DNA of 50,172 nucleotides, from positions 1 to 50,172 of the forward strand of contig CAIYWC010000035.1 of assembly GCA_903929795.1 (NCBI GenBank). Reading direction: 5' to 3'. Below the pieces are notes generated by a model. The model was not told where the DNA came from. It worked only from the letters and a program-made list of their open reading frames with translations, and made no database searches. This DNA is from an uncultured Myxococcales bacterium (lineage in GTDB: Bacteria > Myxococcota_A > UBA9042). Shown one piece after another: positions 33,494 to 42,048 of the stretch (within the stretch, counting starts at the first letter, position 1; the number at the start of each line of letters is the position of its first letter). The position numbers and the translations under genes are program-made.

Positions 33494-34807
33494 ATGTTCC
33501 AGCCAAATGCCAACCTGACCGCGACTTGGCGCAATGACCGCCTCTACCTGTGGACGCCGACGTGCCTCCGCGTTTGGCGCGGCTGGCCGCATCTGGACGC
33601 CCTGCGCCGCGACCAGCTGAGCTGGCGCGTGGATGTTCCGCCGGATTTCCGGACGGAGGAGGTCCAGATGGCGTGCGCAACCGCCCTCCGGTGGTGGGAA
33701 GGCCGCTATTGGGCCGCGTGGGACCGAGGTCAGGCAGAACTGTCGTTGGGTGCAGATTTGCCGCAACATTTTGCCAACGCACCGGCATGGCGAGCCTTCT
33801 TCGCCACGTTTCCATCGGAGATCCTGAAACAGGTGCGCGGATTCCTGACCGGCCACTGGTTGTGCCTGCAACTGGCGGCACGCGTTCCAGAGGCGCACGA
33901 GCTGTTGACCGCCAACCCGAATCTGTTCTGGCTCATCGCGCACCGGCGCTTGTTCGCGCCGCACCTGACGCCGTTGTCTGAGGCTGCGCGGCTGCTGCGG
34001 CTTCCGCAGCGGATGGCTCTCATGGACCTTGGATTCCCAGGCGTGCCCGGGCTCGACCGGATCGTTCAGCGCGTGGACACGTGCTGGGTCGCCGCCCCCG
34101 AAGTGGCGAAGCGGCTGCGCGCGGCGTTGGCCGAGCCCGCGACGGCCAAGCTGCTGCGCCACTACGCCGCCGATGTCTTTCGGGTCAACTTGCTGACGGA
34201 CCCAGCGTTGCGCCCTTGGCTCACCGCGCAGCTGTTGGCCGCGTGCAAGCGGGCATTGTCGAAGGAATGGACCTGGTCGCTGAACGATCTAGCCGGTGCC
34301 GAGCTCGTCGGTATCCAGCCGCAGCCGATCCGGACGATCAAACAGCTGGAGCGATGGGCGCAACGGATTGCCGCCGTCCGTGAGAACCGAACTCTGCCCA
34401 GGGCGCCTCTGCCACCGCGCGACGTCCAGATGATCGCGCTGAGCGACGTCGAGAGCTTGCGTCAGGAAGGGCTCGAGATGCGGAACTGTTTGGCAGGTGA
34501 CCGGCTAACGAGCTACGTGCGGGACATCGAGGCCGGCAGGCTCTACGTCTACCGCCTGATGCGTCCGCGCATGACGCTCGCGATTGCGCGCGGGGATGAC
34601 GGCCGGTGGGAGCTTTCCGATCTGCGCGCTCCGTGCAACAACCCGGCCAGGCTGGATGCGGCGGACGAGATTGAGTGTTGGCTGGCGGAGGCAAACGACC
34701 TGCGCGAGAGCCGTCGTCGCTCAGAAGCCGATTCGCGCGCCCACGGCGCGCCGATGAGCAGCGACGCCAACTGTGGTTGGTTCAGGGACGGTCTCGAAGC
34801 GTCTTAA
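33494..34807 (+). CDS. PcfJ-like protein (437 aa)
   Basis: The PcfJ signature is in the C-terminal third: SLRQEGLEMRNCL (near residues 320-333), then SYVRDIEAGRLYVYRL and a beta-hairpin with LSDLRAPCNNPARL. The N-terminal part is variable (a Trp-rich start, TCLRVWRGWPHLDALRRDQL) and the middle is helical with several Pro/Arg-rich blocks. PcfJ-like proteins are common in conjugative elements, phages and polymorphic cargo; their biochemical role is unsettled. No Shine-Dalgarno precedes the ATG, in keeping with the very short leader implied by operator F. Confidence 0.7.
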   Translation: MFQPNANLTATWRNDRLYLWTPTCLRVWRGWPHLDALRRDQLSWRVDVPPDFRTEEVQMACATALRWWEGRYWAAWDRGQAELSLGADLPQHFANAPAWRAFFATFPSEILKQVRGFLTGHWLCLQLAARVPEAHELLTANPNLFWLIAHRRLFAPHLTPLSEAARLLRLPQRMALMDLGFPGVPGLDRIVQRVDTCWVAAPEVAKRLRAALAEPATAKLLRHYAADVFRVNLLTDPALRPWLTAQLLAACKRALSKEWTWSLNDLAGAELVGIQPQPIRTIKQLERWAQRIAAVRENRTLPRAPLPPRDVQMIALSDVESLRQEGLEMRNCLAGDRLTSYVRDIEAGRLYVYRLMRPRMTLAIARGDDGRWELSDLRAPCNNPARLDAADEIECWLAEANDLRESRRRSEADSRAHGAPMSSDANCGWFRDGLEAS

Positions 34808-34938
34808 CACATTGACGGCGCGTGGCCGATGCCGCACGCTGAGTGAACATGAGTCTCGAATCGTGCGCCGCCCCTGGACTGACATCCCTCAAATCGCGTC
34901 CGAAACCTCGCCCGATCCCAAACACCAACTGAGGTCCC

Positions 34939-36036
34939 ATGCAGCTACACCCCATTCTCCGCAACCAGAAAACGACCGAACTTCATGCTGTCCCGGTCGA
35001 ATCGACGCTCGCGCTGAAGCTTGCGTGCGACCAGACTCGCGACGGCGAACTGGAAATGCGCTTTCGCGATGCCGAATCGGAGCCTGCCGGGCTGCTGCCG
35101 GTTCCCACCGGGCCGTCATGGCTTACTGAGAGCGTTGTTGATGATACAATCTGGTCCAGCCACCGCGCGCTGCACTGGCTATCCGACGGGAAGTGCGTGT
35201 CGGCGGTGCGTCAGCCGCAACTCGGTCCGGACAGCCACTACAAGACGCCCGACTATGCCTTCGTAGGCGATACGGTTCGGATTGTCGAGCTGGAGAAGGA
35301 TGGCCGGGGCGTCGGCGGCACGCAACTGCTTGAACAGTTGGACATGGCATACAAGCTGAAGACGCTTCGCGCCGACGAAGAGGTCGAACTCCTGGCGCTC
35401 GACACGCGCAAGACCAACACTTGGCAAGCGCCTGCGAGTCCGCATGTTTCGCTGCACTCGCGTTGCTGGCACCTCGCGTACCGGCCCGAAGCGCCGTCGG
35501 CCCGTTGGATTGTTCTGACCCACGAGGCCGAGCTGCGCTACACGCCGCAAGGTCGCCAACGGGAGAAGTGGGAAGCCGTGCGCATCGACGATGCGGAGTT
35601 CGCGATCAGCGTGAGGACGGGCGAAGCGATGCTGCGGGAGCAAGTCGGTGTCGTGAAGATTGTGAAGGTTGCGTTTCGGACGGGGACTGAGGCGAAGCTG
35701 GCGCCGGAGCTGGCGTTCTTCGAACCCGGGCAGATGATGGGACGCGGTCCTCGCTGGCTCAAGGAATTGGGTGTCTACCTTTGGCGCAACCAGGCCAAGG
35801 AAGGCGGTTGTCTCGGTTGGCGGCTGTTTGACTCGACTGGACGAGGTAACTCGGCGAACATCACATCGCTTCTACTCTATTTCCGCGTTGAAACCGACGT
35901 TGCCGCATCGCTCACTGGCGCGCTCTTGAACTTTCAGGCCGCCGGTCATCTCAAGCACTGGCGTGCAGAGGCGGAGCTTGCGCGGAAGCGGGAGCGCAGG
36001 CAGAAGCGAGACGCGCCGCGTGTTTCGGCCGTGTGA
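34939..36036 (+). CDS. Uncharacterised 365-aa protein, possibly nuclease-like
   Basis: ATG 34939 has GAGG 5 nt upstream. The central part (HYKTPDYAFVGDTVRIVELEKDG) has a P-D followed by a strand rich in E and K, which recalls PD-(D/E)XK folds, but the exact E-x-K spacing is absent, so I do not assign it. LLALDTRKTNTW and SLHSRCWHLAYRP follow, then a beta-rich C-terminal half and a basic tail (ARKRERRQKRDAPRVSAV). Its end overlaps the truncated YqaJ frame. No operator upstream. Confidence 0.55.
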   Translation: MQLHPILRNQKTTELHAVPVESTLALKLACDQTRDGELEMRFRDAESEPAGLLPVPTGPSWLTESVVDDTIWSSHRALHWLSDGKCVSAVRQPQLGPDSHYKTPDYAFVGDTVRIVELEKDGRGVGGTQLLEQLDMAYKLKTLRADEEVELLALDTRKTNTWQAPASPHVSLHSRCWHLAYRPEAPSARWIVLTHEAELRYTPQGRQREKWEAVRIDDAEFAISVRTGEAMLREQVGVVKIVKVAFRTGTEAKLAPELAFFEPGQMMGRGPRWLKELGVYLWRNQAKEGGCLGWRLFDSTGRGNSANITSLLLYFRVETDVAASLTGALLNFQAAGHLKHWRAEAELARKRERRQKRDAPRVSAV

Positions 36037-36071
36037 AAGGTCTCGGCGTTGTTCAGCGCAGGGGAGAGTGC

Positions 36072-36392
36072 GTGAAGAGCAACACGCACAGGCGGCTGCG
36101 GGCAGGCCTGGACCGGCTGGCGCTCGACTGCACGCACGAGGTGGAGATCAAGTGCGGAACAAGCGTGTACGCCAAGACGGCCAAAGACGACTGGCCGCCG
36201 CGGTACTACATGGCGCAACTGCAGCACATCTTGGCGATTACGGCGCTGCCGGAGATCGACTTCTGGTGCTACTTGCCGGGGCAGGTGCCGATACACGTGG
36301 TGGTGGCGCGCGATGACGGGTACATCGCACGGATGCTGGCGGCGGAGGCGGAGTTTTGGGAGGAAGTGGTGGCCGTGCGCGCCAAGCGCTAG
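36072..36392 (+). pseudogene. 5'-truncated second copy of the YqaJ gene
   Basis: From about 36067 to 36387 the DNA is closely similar to 33093-33397 (I judge about 85% identity by eye). The product keeps VEIKCG, YMAQLQHILAITALPEID and the C-terminus, but lacks the first 85-90 residues, including the GIGASEAPAILG and FGTRTEPEA blocks. A GTG at 36072 has GGGGAGA before it, so a C-terminal fragment could still be made. SLDGLALDG has become GLDRLALDC. The duplication starts abruptly after the 34939-36036 gene; no IS flanks it. Confidence 0.75.
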
Positions 36393-36409
36393 CTCTGACG
36401 AAGGCTGTC

Positions 36410-37345
36410 TCAGCTCATGGAAACCCGCACTGATGCCAGCCGCACGCGGCACTGCAGGCAAACGGAGAGCCAGAACTCGCGACCGCACATCGCAGCCCAC
36501 GTCGCCGGAGGCGAGCACGAGTAGAACCAATGGACATGGTCCGAAGTGCGGCAGTCGGGACATCGCCGGCCGCGACGCAGAACCCAGTCAGGCGGCTGCG
36601 TGACCTCGGACAGTCGCTCGTCGCTCGGCTCCGCCGCGTCAAGACGCCGTCGCACACGTGGCGGAACCGTCGGCCCCACTTCGTCCGTGAACTGCCCCAG
36701 AACCAGCACCGCCCGCAGTCCGACACTCAGCCGCTCAGACACCGCGCTCCAGCGTGCGCGGGGCGTGTCCGCGGCCAGCCAAGCATCAATTTGCGCAGCG
36801 GGAATACGAAGTCCGCCAACGTCGAGCATCGCCTTCCAGCGGTCCTCGCTCTCATCGCTCGCCAGCAACTTGAGGCGCGTGGCCTCTGCTGGCTCCAGCG
36901 GAGCTGCCCATCTCGGCGATGCGAGCAGCATCCGCGCCGCCACCCGGTTCATCGCCCACGCATCGAGCGAGTTGGGCAGGTCGTGCGCCAGAGTGGCGCG
37001 GCGCAGCGTCGCGATGGTCGATGGCGCGATGGCGGAAACCAGCTCAAACCAGAGCTGCAGTAGCGCCGCGTCGGCCGTACCGAGACGTAGGAGCCGGTCG
37101 AAGCCGAGGACCAGGCTTGGCTCGATGCCAGACAACACCGCTCCCAGCACGCGCAGCCGCGCGACAACCCGAATCGCCCGACGTGCCTCCTGAGGCGGAA
37201 CCGACTCATTCGTTAGAAGATCACAGATCAACGGCGTAATTGCCGGCGCCGGTTCGCAACGAAGCACAAGGTCGACCGCATCGGCGAGGACGCGCTTGGC
37301 GTCAAATCCCAACTGCTGACATTCCGCAAGGCTCTGCGGCGGCAT
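36410..37345 (-). CDS. Uncharacterised helical-repeat protein with C-terminal zinc ribbon-like Cys
   Basis: 311 aa, ATG 37345 with GGAG 5 nt upstream. The first 230 residues are helical and Ala/Leu/Arg-rich, perhaps a HEAT-like solenoid (ARRAIRVVARLRVLGAVLSGI; LLQLWFELVSAIAP). The C-terminus has CPDC, then Cys in WFYSCSPP, AAMCGRE, VCLQCRV, consistent with a zinc-binding module. No family recognised. Convergent with the truncated YqaJ copy, 17 nt away. Confidence 0.55.
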   Translation of the reverse strand: MPPQSLAECQQLGFDAKRVLADAVDLVLRCEPAPAITPLICDLLTNESVPPQEARRAIRVVARLRVLGAVLSGIEPSLVLGFDRLLRLGTADAALLQLWFELVSAIAPSTIATLRRATLAHDLPNSLDAWAMNRVAARMLLASPRWAAPLEPAEATRLKLLASDESEDRWKAMLDVGGLRIPAAQIDAWLAADTPRARWSAVSERLSVGLRAVLVLGQFTDEVGPTVPPRVRRRLDAAEPSDERLSEVTQPPDWVLRRGRRCPDCRTSDHVHWFYSCSPPATWAAMCGREFWLSVCLQCRVRLASVRVSMS

Positions 37346-37519
37346 GATAACTCCGGTTGAACTGGTGCGAGGAACGGCGACTCAGGACGACACCAAGAAC
37401 GACCGAGCGGATTGTTGGACAAGCGGCGCGACGCCCGCCCGCCGGTGACCGTGTCCAAGATTCCGTGGCTCCAATCTGTACCCGTTGTTCGGTGTCGAAT
37501 GGCCGAACGCGGAGGACGC

Positions 37520-37933
37520 ATGACGGACGAAGAATGGCAGCAGCTTGTGGCAACTACAGCCGCGCGCGATGGTCGATTGGACAGCCCGACTCCGTTCGGG
37601 ACATATCTGCTGACGGCGAAGGTCGCGTCGGACCGTGTCGCGACCTGTTTTCGCGCCCGACGTCCCGAAGGTGAGCAACCGCCCGCGGAAGTGCTGATCC
37701 GAGTGCTGCACGACCATCTCGCTGAGGACCCGCGTCATCGGGAGCAGTTTCTTGCGGAAGGGCGTGCCGGCATGGCGCTCGGCAGTTCGGCGGAGATTGC
37801 GGTGTTCGAAGTTGGCGAAGCGGATGGCATGTGTTTCTGGGTTGTTGAGTTGGAGGCTGGAATGCGTCGTGCGCTGGTGCCGGAGCCGAGGCCGGAGTGG
37901 CGACCTTTGGAGAGGTGGCTACCGAGCTCCTGA
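37520..37933 (+). pseudogene. Decayed Ser/Thr kinase N-lobe fragment (137 aa)
   Basis: ATG 37520 has GGAGG 4 nt upstream. TPFGTYLLTAKVASDRVATCF, then VLIRVLHDHLAEDPRHREQFLAEGRAGMAL and IAVFEVGEADGMCFWVVEL line up with the N-lobe of Hanks-type kinases as seen in myxobacteria (glycine loop, VAIK-like strand, alphaC, hinge). The glycine loop has lost its glycines, the ATP-binding Lys is Arg (VLIRV), and everything after the hinge (catalytic HRD and DFG loops) is missing. It could be a deliberate pseudokinase adaptor, but truncation decay is more likely. Confidence 0.6.
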
Positions 37934-38002
37934 CTTTCATTGAAAGGCCTCCGATCTGCGCACGCTCTGGTCGATTCAAGCACTTTCAGTCGAGGTAGAA
38001 CC

Positions 38003-38944
38003 ATGGAACTCACGTGTTCGGCCTCCGGTCCTATTGACTTGGCCACCTATCGTCGCCGCCGCGACTTTGAGCGCGATGCGGGGCAATTGCTCCCGCTCGT
38101 AGTCGATGACCTCGACATCCTCCGCGACGCGGGCACGTTTGAGGAAGTCCAGCCTGCGCTTCAGCGTCTCGTCGTGTTTGGTCCGCCAGATCTCAACTTC
38201 TTGCCACTCTTGGGCGACATCCAGCACGGACTCATGGAGCTGTACGTCGACCAGCTGGGCCCCCTCACACTGGAAGCACACAAGCTAGGCGACGTGCCGC
38301 TCTCACTGATGGCCTTCCCGCGCGTCGCCGTCGTGTATCCGCTGCTGGACGGGCGAAGCCTCGCACGGATCATCGACCGTTCTCCGCTGGCCCCGCTGGA
38401 GACCTGCGCCGTGCTGGCGACGCTTGGTCGCGCGGGCTGGTTGCGCCTGCAGGAGCCGTGGACCGCACGGACGCATCCTGCGGCGCAGTGGCTCGAGCAG
38501 CCTCTCGCCGCGCGCCGCGACGACGCGCTCTACGCCGCACAGCAGGATCTGGCGGTGGCTCTGCGCACCTTCCAGCTGGTCCAGTCGCGGCTCGCGGAAG
38601 GCTACTCGCCGTGGGCACGGTGCAAGTTCTTGCGCGTCGCGGCGCCGCCGCCGGACGATCCACGGCAGGCGACGGCCGTCGTTCTGATGCTTGACGCCGT
38701 TCACGACGCGATGGTTTGGACGGTTACGTCGGAGAGCGGCTGGTGCTCTGGGGAATTTCTAGGACGTGCGTTGGACGCGATGGTGGTGTTGGCGCCGCCG
38801 GGCCGGTTGACGGTTGTGGGGACGCCGTATGTCGGCAGGCCGGTGCGGCAGAGTGTCACGTCGGCGGCGCGGACGATGACCGCGCTTCGGGCGACCCCAA
38901 AAGCTTGGCGTTGGCGTTTCGAAAAGACGACGTGGGATTGGTGA
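38003..38944 (+). CDS. Uncharacterised 313-aa protein
   Basis: ATG 38003 has GAGG 7 nt upstream. The sequence is an ordinary soluble alpha/beta protein (DLATYRRRRDFERDAGQLL; VYPLLDGRSLARIIDRSPLAP; a C-terminal beta segment with MVVLAPPGRLTVVGTPYVG). I see no catalytic motif or membrane segment. The block VYPLLDGRSLARII is reminiscent of a kinase hinge-to-alphaD stretch, and the gene follows a kinase N-lobe relic, so a very divergent pseudokinase relationship is worth a profile search; I do not assert it. Upstream is the 13-bp palindrome CTTTCATTGAAAG (37934-37946). Confidence 0.55.
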   Translation: MELTCSASGPIDLATYRRRRDFERDAGQLLPLVVDDLDILRDAGTFEEVQPALQRLVVFGPPDLNFLPLLGDIQHGLMELYVDQLGPLTLEAHKLGDVPLSLMAFPRVAVVYPLLDGRSLARIIDRSPLAPLETCAVLATLGRAGWLRLQEPWTARTHPAAQWLEQPLAARRDDALYAAQQDLAVALRTFQLVQSRLAEGYSPWARCKFLRVAAPPPDDPRQATAVVLMLDAVHDAMVWTVTSESGWCSGEFLGRALDAMVVLAPPGRLTVVGTPYVGRPVRQSVTSAARTMTALRATPKAWRWRFEKTTWDW

Positions 38945-39051
38945 TGCCTGGACCGCTCAGGCCGCGAAGTAAGTCGGCGCGGTGGCCCCCCTTTTCGCTA
39001 TGGTTGTGGCTCGGGTAATGAATGCGGGCGATGTTCCGTCGTCGCGTCCAT

Positions 39052-40227
39052 TCAAGCGTGCAGATCGGCAAATGCACCCGCGATACCCTTCTCGATGCGC
39101 TTCCACTGCTCCGTCATGAGATGTGCGACGATTCCCGCGTAGAGCCTGGCGGCGAACTCGCTGTCGTTCTCGCTCTCTCGGCGAGCGCCGGACACTACCG
39201 GATTGTAGACCTTGCGAAAACCAACTGCGGCCGCTTTTTTCAACCCGGATTGGGCATCTTGCCCTTCGCAGAGGGCGAAAAGTTTCTCTTGGAATCTGGC
39301 AGGCGTATGGCCCAAGGTAATCGTGAGCCGGCACTTGTCTCCGACTTCGACGAGTACATACGGAGATGGCTTGGTCCCCCAGCCAGACGGCGGATTTGGA
39401 TTCAAGTTTTCGGGGACCGCCCAAGAATGGGGGATGAAACGAGCCCAGTCGTCGTCGGAAACGACGGGGCGGATTCCGAGAGCCCCGTCAGCCGACAAAT
39501 CGAAGAGTCGACCCAACTCGCGAGCTACGCTACGGCTGTTGGCTGACTGCTGCTTCGTGCGCCGCATCGGTGCAGTCTTGCGTGACGGCTGCTTGGTTGG
39601 CCCCACGACGGATACTGTCGTTGAAGAAGGTGGCGTCGGGCGAATCAACTGGAAGCGGTCTGCAACAACCTTGTAGCGGGCAAACGGATCAGGCTCTTTC
39701 CACGTCCAGTCACTCGGCATTGACTGCCGGAGGGTCCGGCCATTCGCTTGTCTGCGGTTGAACTCCTTGTCCTCTTCCACCGTGATCAGCGCGATTGCGC
39801 GCAAAGGCCTTAGAAAATCGCGAACCTTCTGCCAAGTGTCCAATCGCTCGTCCGCATCGCTACTACCAACTCGGCGGACCAATTCCGTAAAAACAACAAG
39901 CCGAGGGACAGCGTGCTCGAACGTCAGACCCTTCGGGCCCTTATTGGCAGCATACCGGTCCCGCGCCGCCTGCGTGTGCCAATGGTGCTCGAAGCTGAAC
40001 TTGATGCGGTCGTGCGCCAAAGTGTCTGGGTGATCGCACAGACAACGGTCTGCCTCCCACATCAGCACGTTGTGCAGGGCCGTTTGATTCGTGTCCTTGC
40101 GTTCGAGGTACGCATTAACGCGCGCCAAGACTAGACTGCAACGGTATTCGACGTGTGGGTGATGGAGTGGCCAAGCGCCGAAGTAGCCTTCGCCGTAGAA
40201 GGCCTCTGGATAGTCGCTGGCCGGCAT
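39052..40227 (-). CDS. Uncharacterised 391-aa protein
   Basis: ATG 40227 has GGGGAGG 4 nt upstream. The N-terminal half includes ALHNVLMWEADRCL, GLTFEHAVPRLVVFTELV and RAIALITVEEDKEFNRR, then MPSDWTW and DPFARYKVVADRF; this run of His/Glu and an ARY motif looks conserved, but I cannot name the family. A basic Pro/Lys/Arg linker follows (TKQPSRKTAPMRRTKQQ), then a C-terminal domain beginning near SARELGRLFDLSADG-like sequence with FIPHSWAVPENLNP. Operator G is 122 nt upstream, so it may be the leftward member of that regulated pair. Confidence 0.55.
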   Translation of the reverse strand: MPASDYPEAFYGEGYFGAWPLHHPHVEYRCSLVLARVNAYLERKDTNQTALHNVLMWEADRCLCDHPDTLAHDRIKFSFEHHWHTQAARDRYAANKGPKGLTFEHAVPRLVVFTELVRRVGSSDADERLDTWQKVRDFLRPLRAIALITVEEDKEFNRRQANGRTLRQSMPSDWTWKEPDPFARYKVVADRFQLIRPTPPSSTTVSVVGPTKQPSRKTAPMRRTKQQSANSRSVARELGRLFDLSADGALGIRPVVSDDDWARFIPHSWAVPENLNPNPPSGWGTKPSPYVLVEVGDKCRLTITLGHTPARFQEKLFALCEGQDAQSGLKKAAAVGFRKVYNPVVSGARRESENDSEFAARLYAGIVAHLMTEQWKRIEKGIAGAFADLHA

Positions 40228-40593
40228 GCTACCTCCCCACAAGAAGTTCAAGGTCGACGAATGGTTGCCTTGGACGCGCACAACAGGGAAAGCCTGACCG
40301 GCGCGACGTGAGCGTACTACACGACGTGCAACGAACCAACAAGACGCAATGCGACAACGGCTGTCGGGCACAGGCGCCTGCGCCCGATGGCGCGCTGGAG
40401 ATTGTGTATAATCGTCGCCGCAGAGCGATGTTAACCGTCAGAATCGGCGCGTCTGTGCAGGACGATGCGTGCCAGCGCCGCTCGAACACGCCGCCTCCTA
40501 CAAGTTTTGACTCACGCCCAATCGCGCACGCCGCGGCCATCGCCAATTTTTGCCCCATAGAGTGGTACTCAAAACTTTCACCCGGAGGTCCTC
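40228..40593. other. 366-nt divergent control region (operator G, a TATAAT box and a 9-nt inverted repeat)
   Basis: No credible gene. It holds operator G (40350-40368), a perfect -10 hexamer TATAAT (40407-40412) facing the sigma-like gene but without a good -35, and an inverted repeat AAGTTTTGA (40502-40510) / TCAAAACTT (40569-40577) ending 7 nt before that gene's Shine-Dalgarno. The inverted repeat could be a transcript structure or a binding site for the gene's own product. Confidence 0.45.
40350..40368. promoter_or_regulatory. Operator G, two-mismatch copy (TGCGACA-N5-TGTCGGG)
   Basis: Spacer ACGGC; the left arm is exact and the right arm differs in its last two bases. It lies between divergent genes, 122 nt from the leftward 391-aa gene and 225 nt from the rightward sigma-like gene. 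Weakest of the set together with H. Confidence 0.5.
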
Positions 40594-41181
40594 ATGCGCA
40601 CCTGGTTCACCAAACTGACCGCGAATGCCTCTCTTTCCGTCGGAAACCCAGAACTCTTCGGCGTTGCGTGCGCCGCACAGTTCGCCTTCGAGACGGCGCG
40701 TGCGACGAACTGGGGCGTGGACCCGGACGACGCTGCTCAGGACGCGGCGGTGCACGCGCTGCTCAAACAACGCTCGGGCGGCAGTTTCGGCCATGACGCG
40801 CGGACGCGCGTGTACATGAAGCAGGCGGTGTACTGGATGGCCACCCGTCAGTGGCGCAAGACAAAGCGCGCCAAGGCCTGGTCGGATGCTCAGACTGAGA
40901 CGCACGCGGAGCTGGTCGCACAAGCGCTGTCGCCGGAGGTCGCGCGTGTCCTCGGCACGCTGAGCTCGGCGAACCGCGAACTGTTGATGCGCGCCGCGGT
41001 GAACGAAGAGCCGCTGATGGATCTCGGCGAGGAGCGCGCACGCGTGGAGGCGGCTGCGGCGGCGTTGGACTGGGATGTGCTGACGTCGACGGAGCAGGCC
41101 GAGCGGGTCTACAAGGCGTACTTCACGTTGCACAAGCGTTTCAGCCGGATGTGCGCGGCGCTGCGGCCGAAGTTGAGGTAG
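40594..41181 (+). CDS. Sigma-factor-like protein (195 aa)
   Basis: ATG 40594 has GGAGG 5 nt upstream. Residues 41-95 (GVDPDDAAQDAAVHALL, then RTRVYMKQAVYWMATRQW and RKTKRAKAW) follow the pattern of sigma-70 region 2: an acidic 'D-D-x-x-Q-D' helix, a spacer, a Trp/Tyr-rich helix and an Arg/Lys-rich end. Residues 117-140 (ARVLGTLSSANRELLMRAAV) resemble the opening of region 4, but a convincing HTH does not follow. It may be a divergent ECF sigma or a sigma-derived regulator. No anti-sigma gene is adjacent. Confidence 0.5.
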   Translation: MRTWFTKLTANASLSVGNPELFGVACAAQFAFETARATNWGVDPDDAAQDAAVHALLKQRSGGSFGHDARTRVYMKQAVYWMATRQWRKTKRAKAWSDAQTETHAELVAQALSPEVARVLGTLSSANRELLMRAAVNEEPLMDLGEERARVEAAAAALDWDVLTSTEQAERVYKAYFTLHKRFSRMCAALRPKLR

Positions 41182-41315
41182 CCGCGCTGCGAATCCAAGA
41201 CTCATCGGCGATAGTGGACCGAGCGGGCATGGCTTTGATACAAGCTCCCAGACCGTTTTCATGACTCGTGCAGCACCCCACGCACCCAACCCTGTGTCCA
41301 ACCGAGGAGTCCGTA

Positions 41316-41993
41316 ATGTCCTTGTCCGAACAAGAACTTTCAATCTTGTCGAATGCCGCCGACCGCTACAGCTACCCGGGATTCACCTGGTCCGTCGAAC
41401 GGAACGCGCCAGTGCAGCACGCCAACATGACCGGCGTTGAGCAATACATCCGCGAACGCCTGATTTCGGGCGACCCCGCCAAAGTTCGTGAGGGTCTCGC
41501 CTCGGTTGTGCATTGGGGGCACGGCAACGCTGGGTATCAGGGCGTGCGCCGCGACAGAGTCCTTGCGATCAACGTGGCGGGATTTGTCCAAGCCGCGCTG
41601 GTACTCCCTGAGCTTGGGGTAGCGCCGCTGTGCGCTCAGCAGCTCACAGCGATCAAACGTCTTCGGCTACCCGAGCTTTCCCAGATGCCGTTTGTTAGCA
41701 AAGTCTTGATGTTTCTGGACCCAGAACGGTATGTGGTCCTCGACAACAAGTTGGCGCAAATGGGAACTCAGAACGGCATCGTGAACATGATGAGCGGCTT
41801 GGTAGTCGAGACGACGATTCGGATTTCACTGCACAACCACGCGATATACTGCCGGTGGGTCCAGCTCTGCCGCGACCTGGCCCCAAGTATAGGAAAGCAG
41901 CGGGCTGTTGACGTCGAGCGCGCGTTCTTCGTCTTGATCAGTGAAGGACACGCGGTCGAAGCCGCTGCGATCTTGGCTCACGCCGAGGCCTGA
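41316..41993 (+). CDS. Uncharacterised 225-aa protein
   Basis: ATG 41316 is preceded by GAGGAG at 5 nt and is preferred over ATG 41268. The sequence (SEQELSILSNAADRY; VVHWGHGNAGYQGVRRDRV; LPELSQMPFVSKVLMFLDPERYVVLDNKLA) has the W-G-x-G-N-A-G-Y and LDPExYVVLDxKLA pattern of a family of uncharacterised helical proteins that I associate with defence and metabolic islands; the latter resembles helix-hairpin glycosylase-like proteins, where a terminal Asp matters. I do not assign activity. No operator upstream. Confidence 0.6.
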   Translation: MSLSEQELSILSNAADRYSYPGFTWSVERNAPVQHANMTGVEQYIRERLISGDPAKVREGLASVVHWGHGNAGYQGVRRDRVLAINVAGFVQAALVLPELGVAPLCAQQLTAIKRLRLPELSQMPFVSKVLMFLDPERYVVLDNKLAQMGTQNGIVNMMSGLVVETTIRISLHNHAIYCRWVQLCRDLAPSIGKQRAVDVERAFFVLISEGHAVEAAAILAHAEA

Positions 41994-42048
41994 CCTACGG
42001 CGCGCCAGCGTCCGCCCACCGTTGTGCTCCTTGGAACGTCCGAAATTG

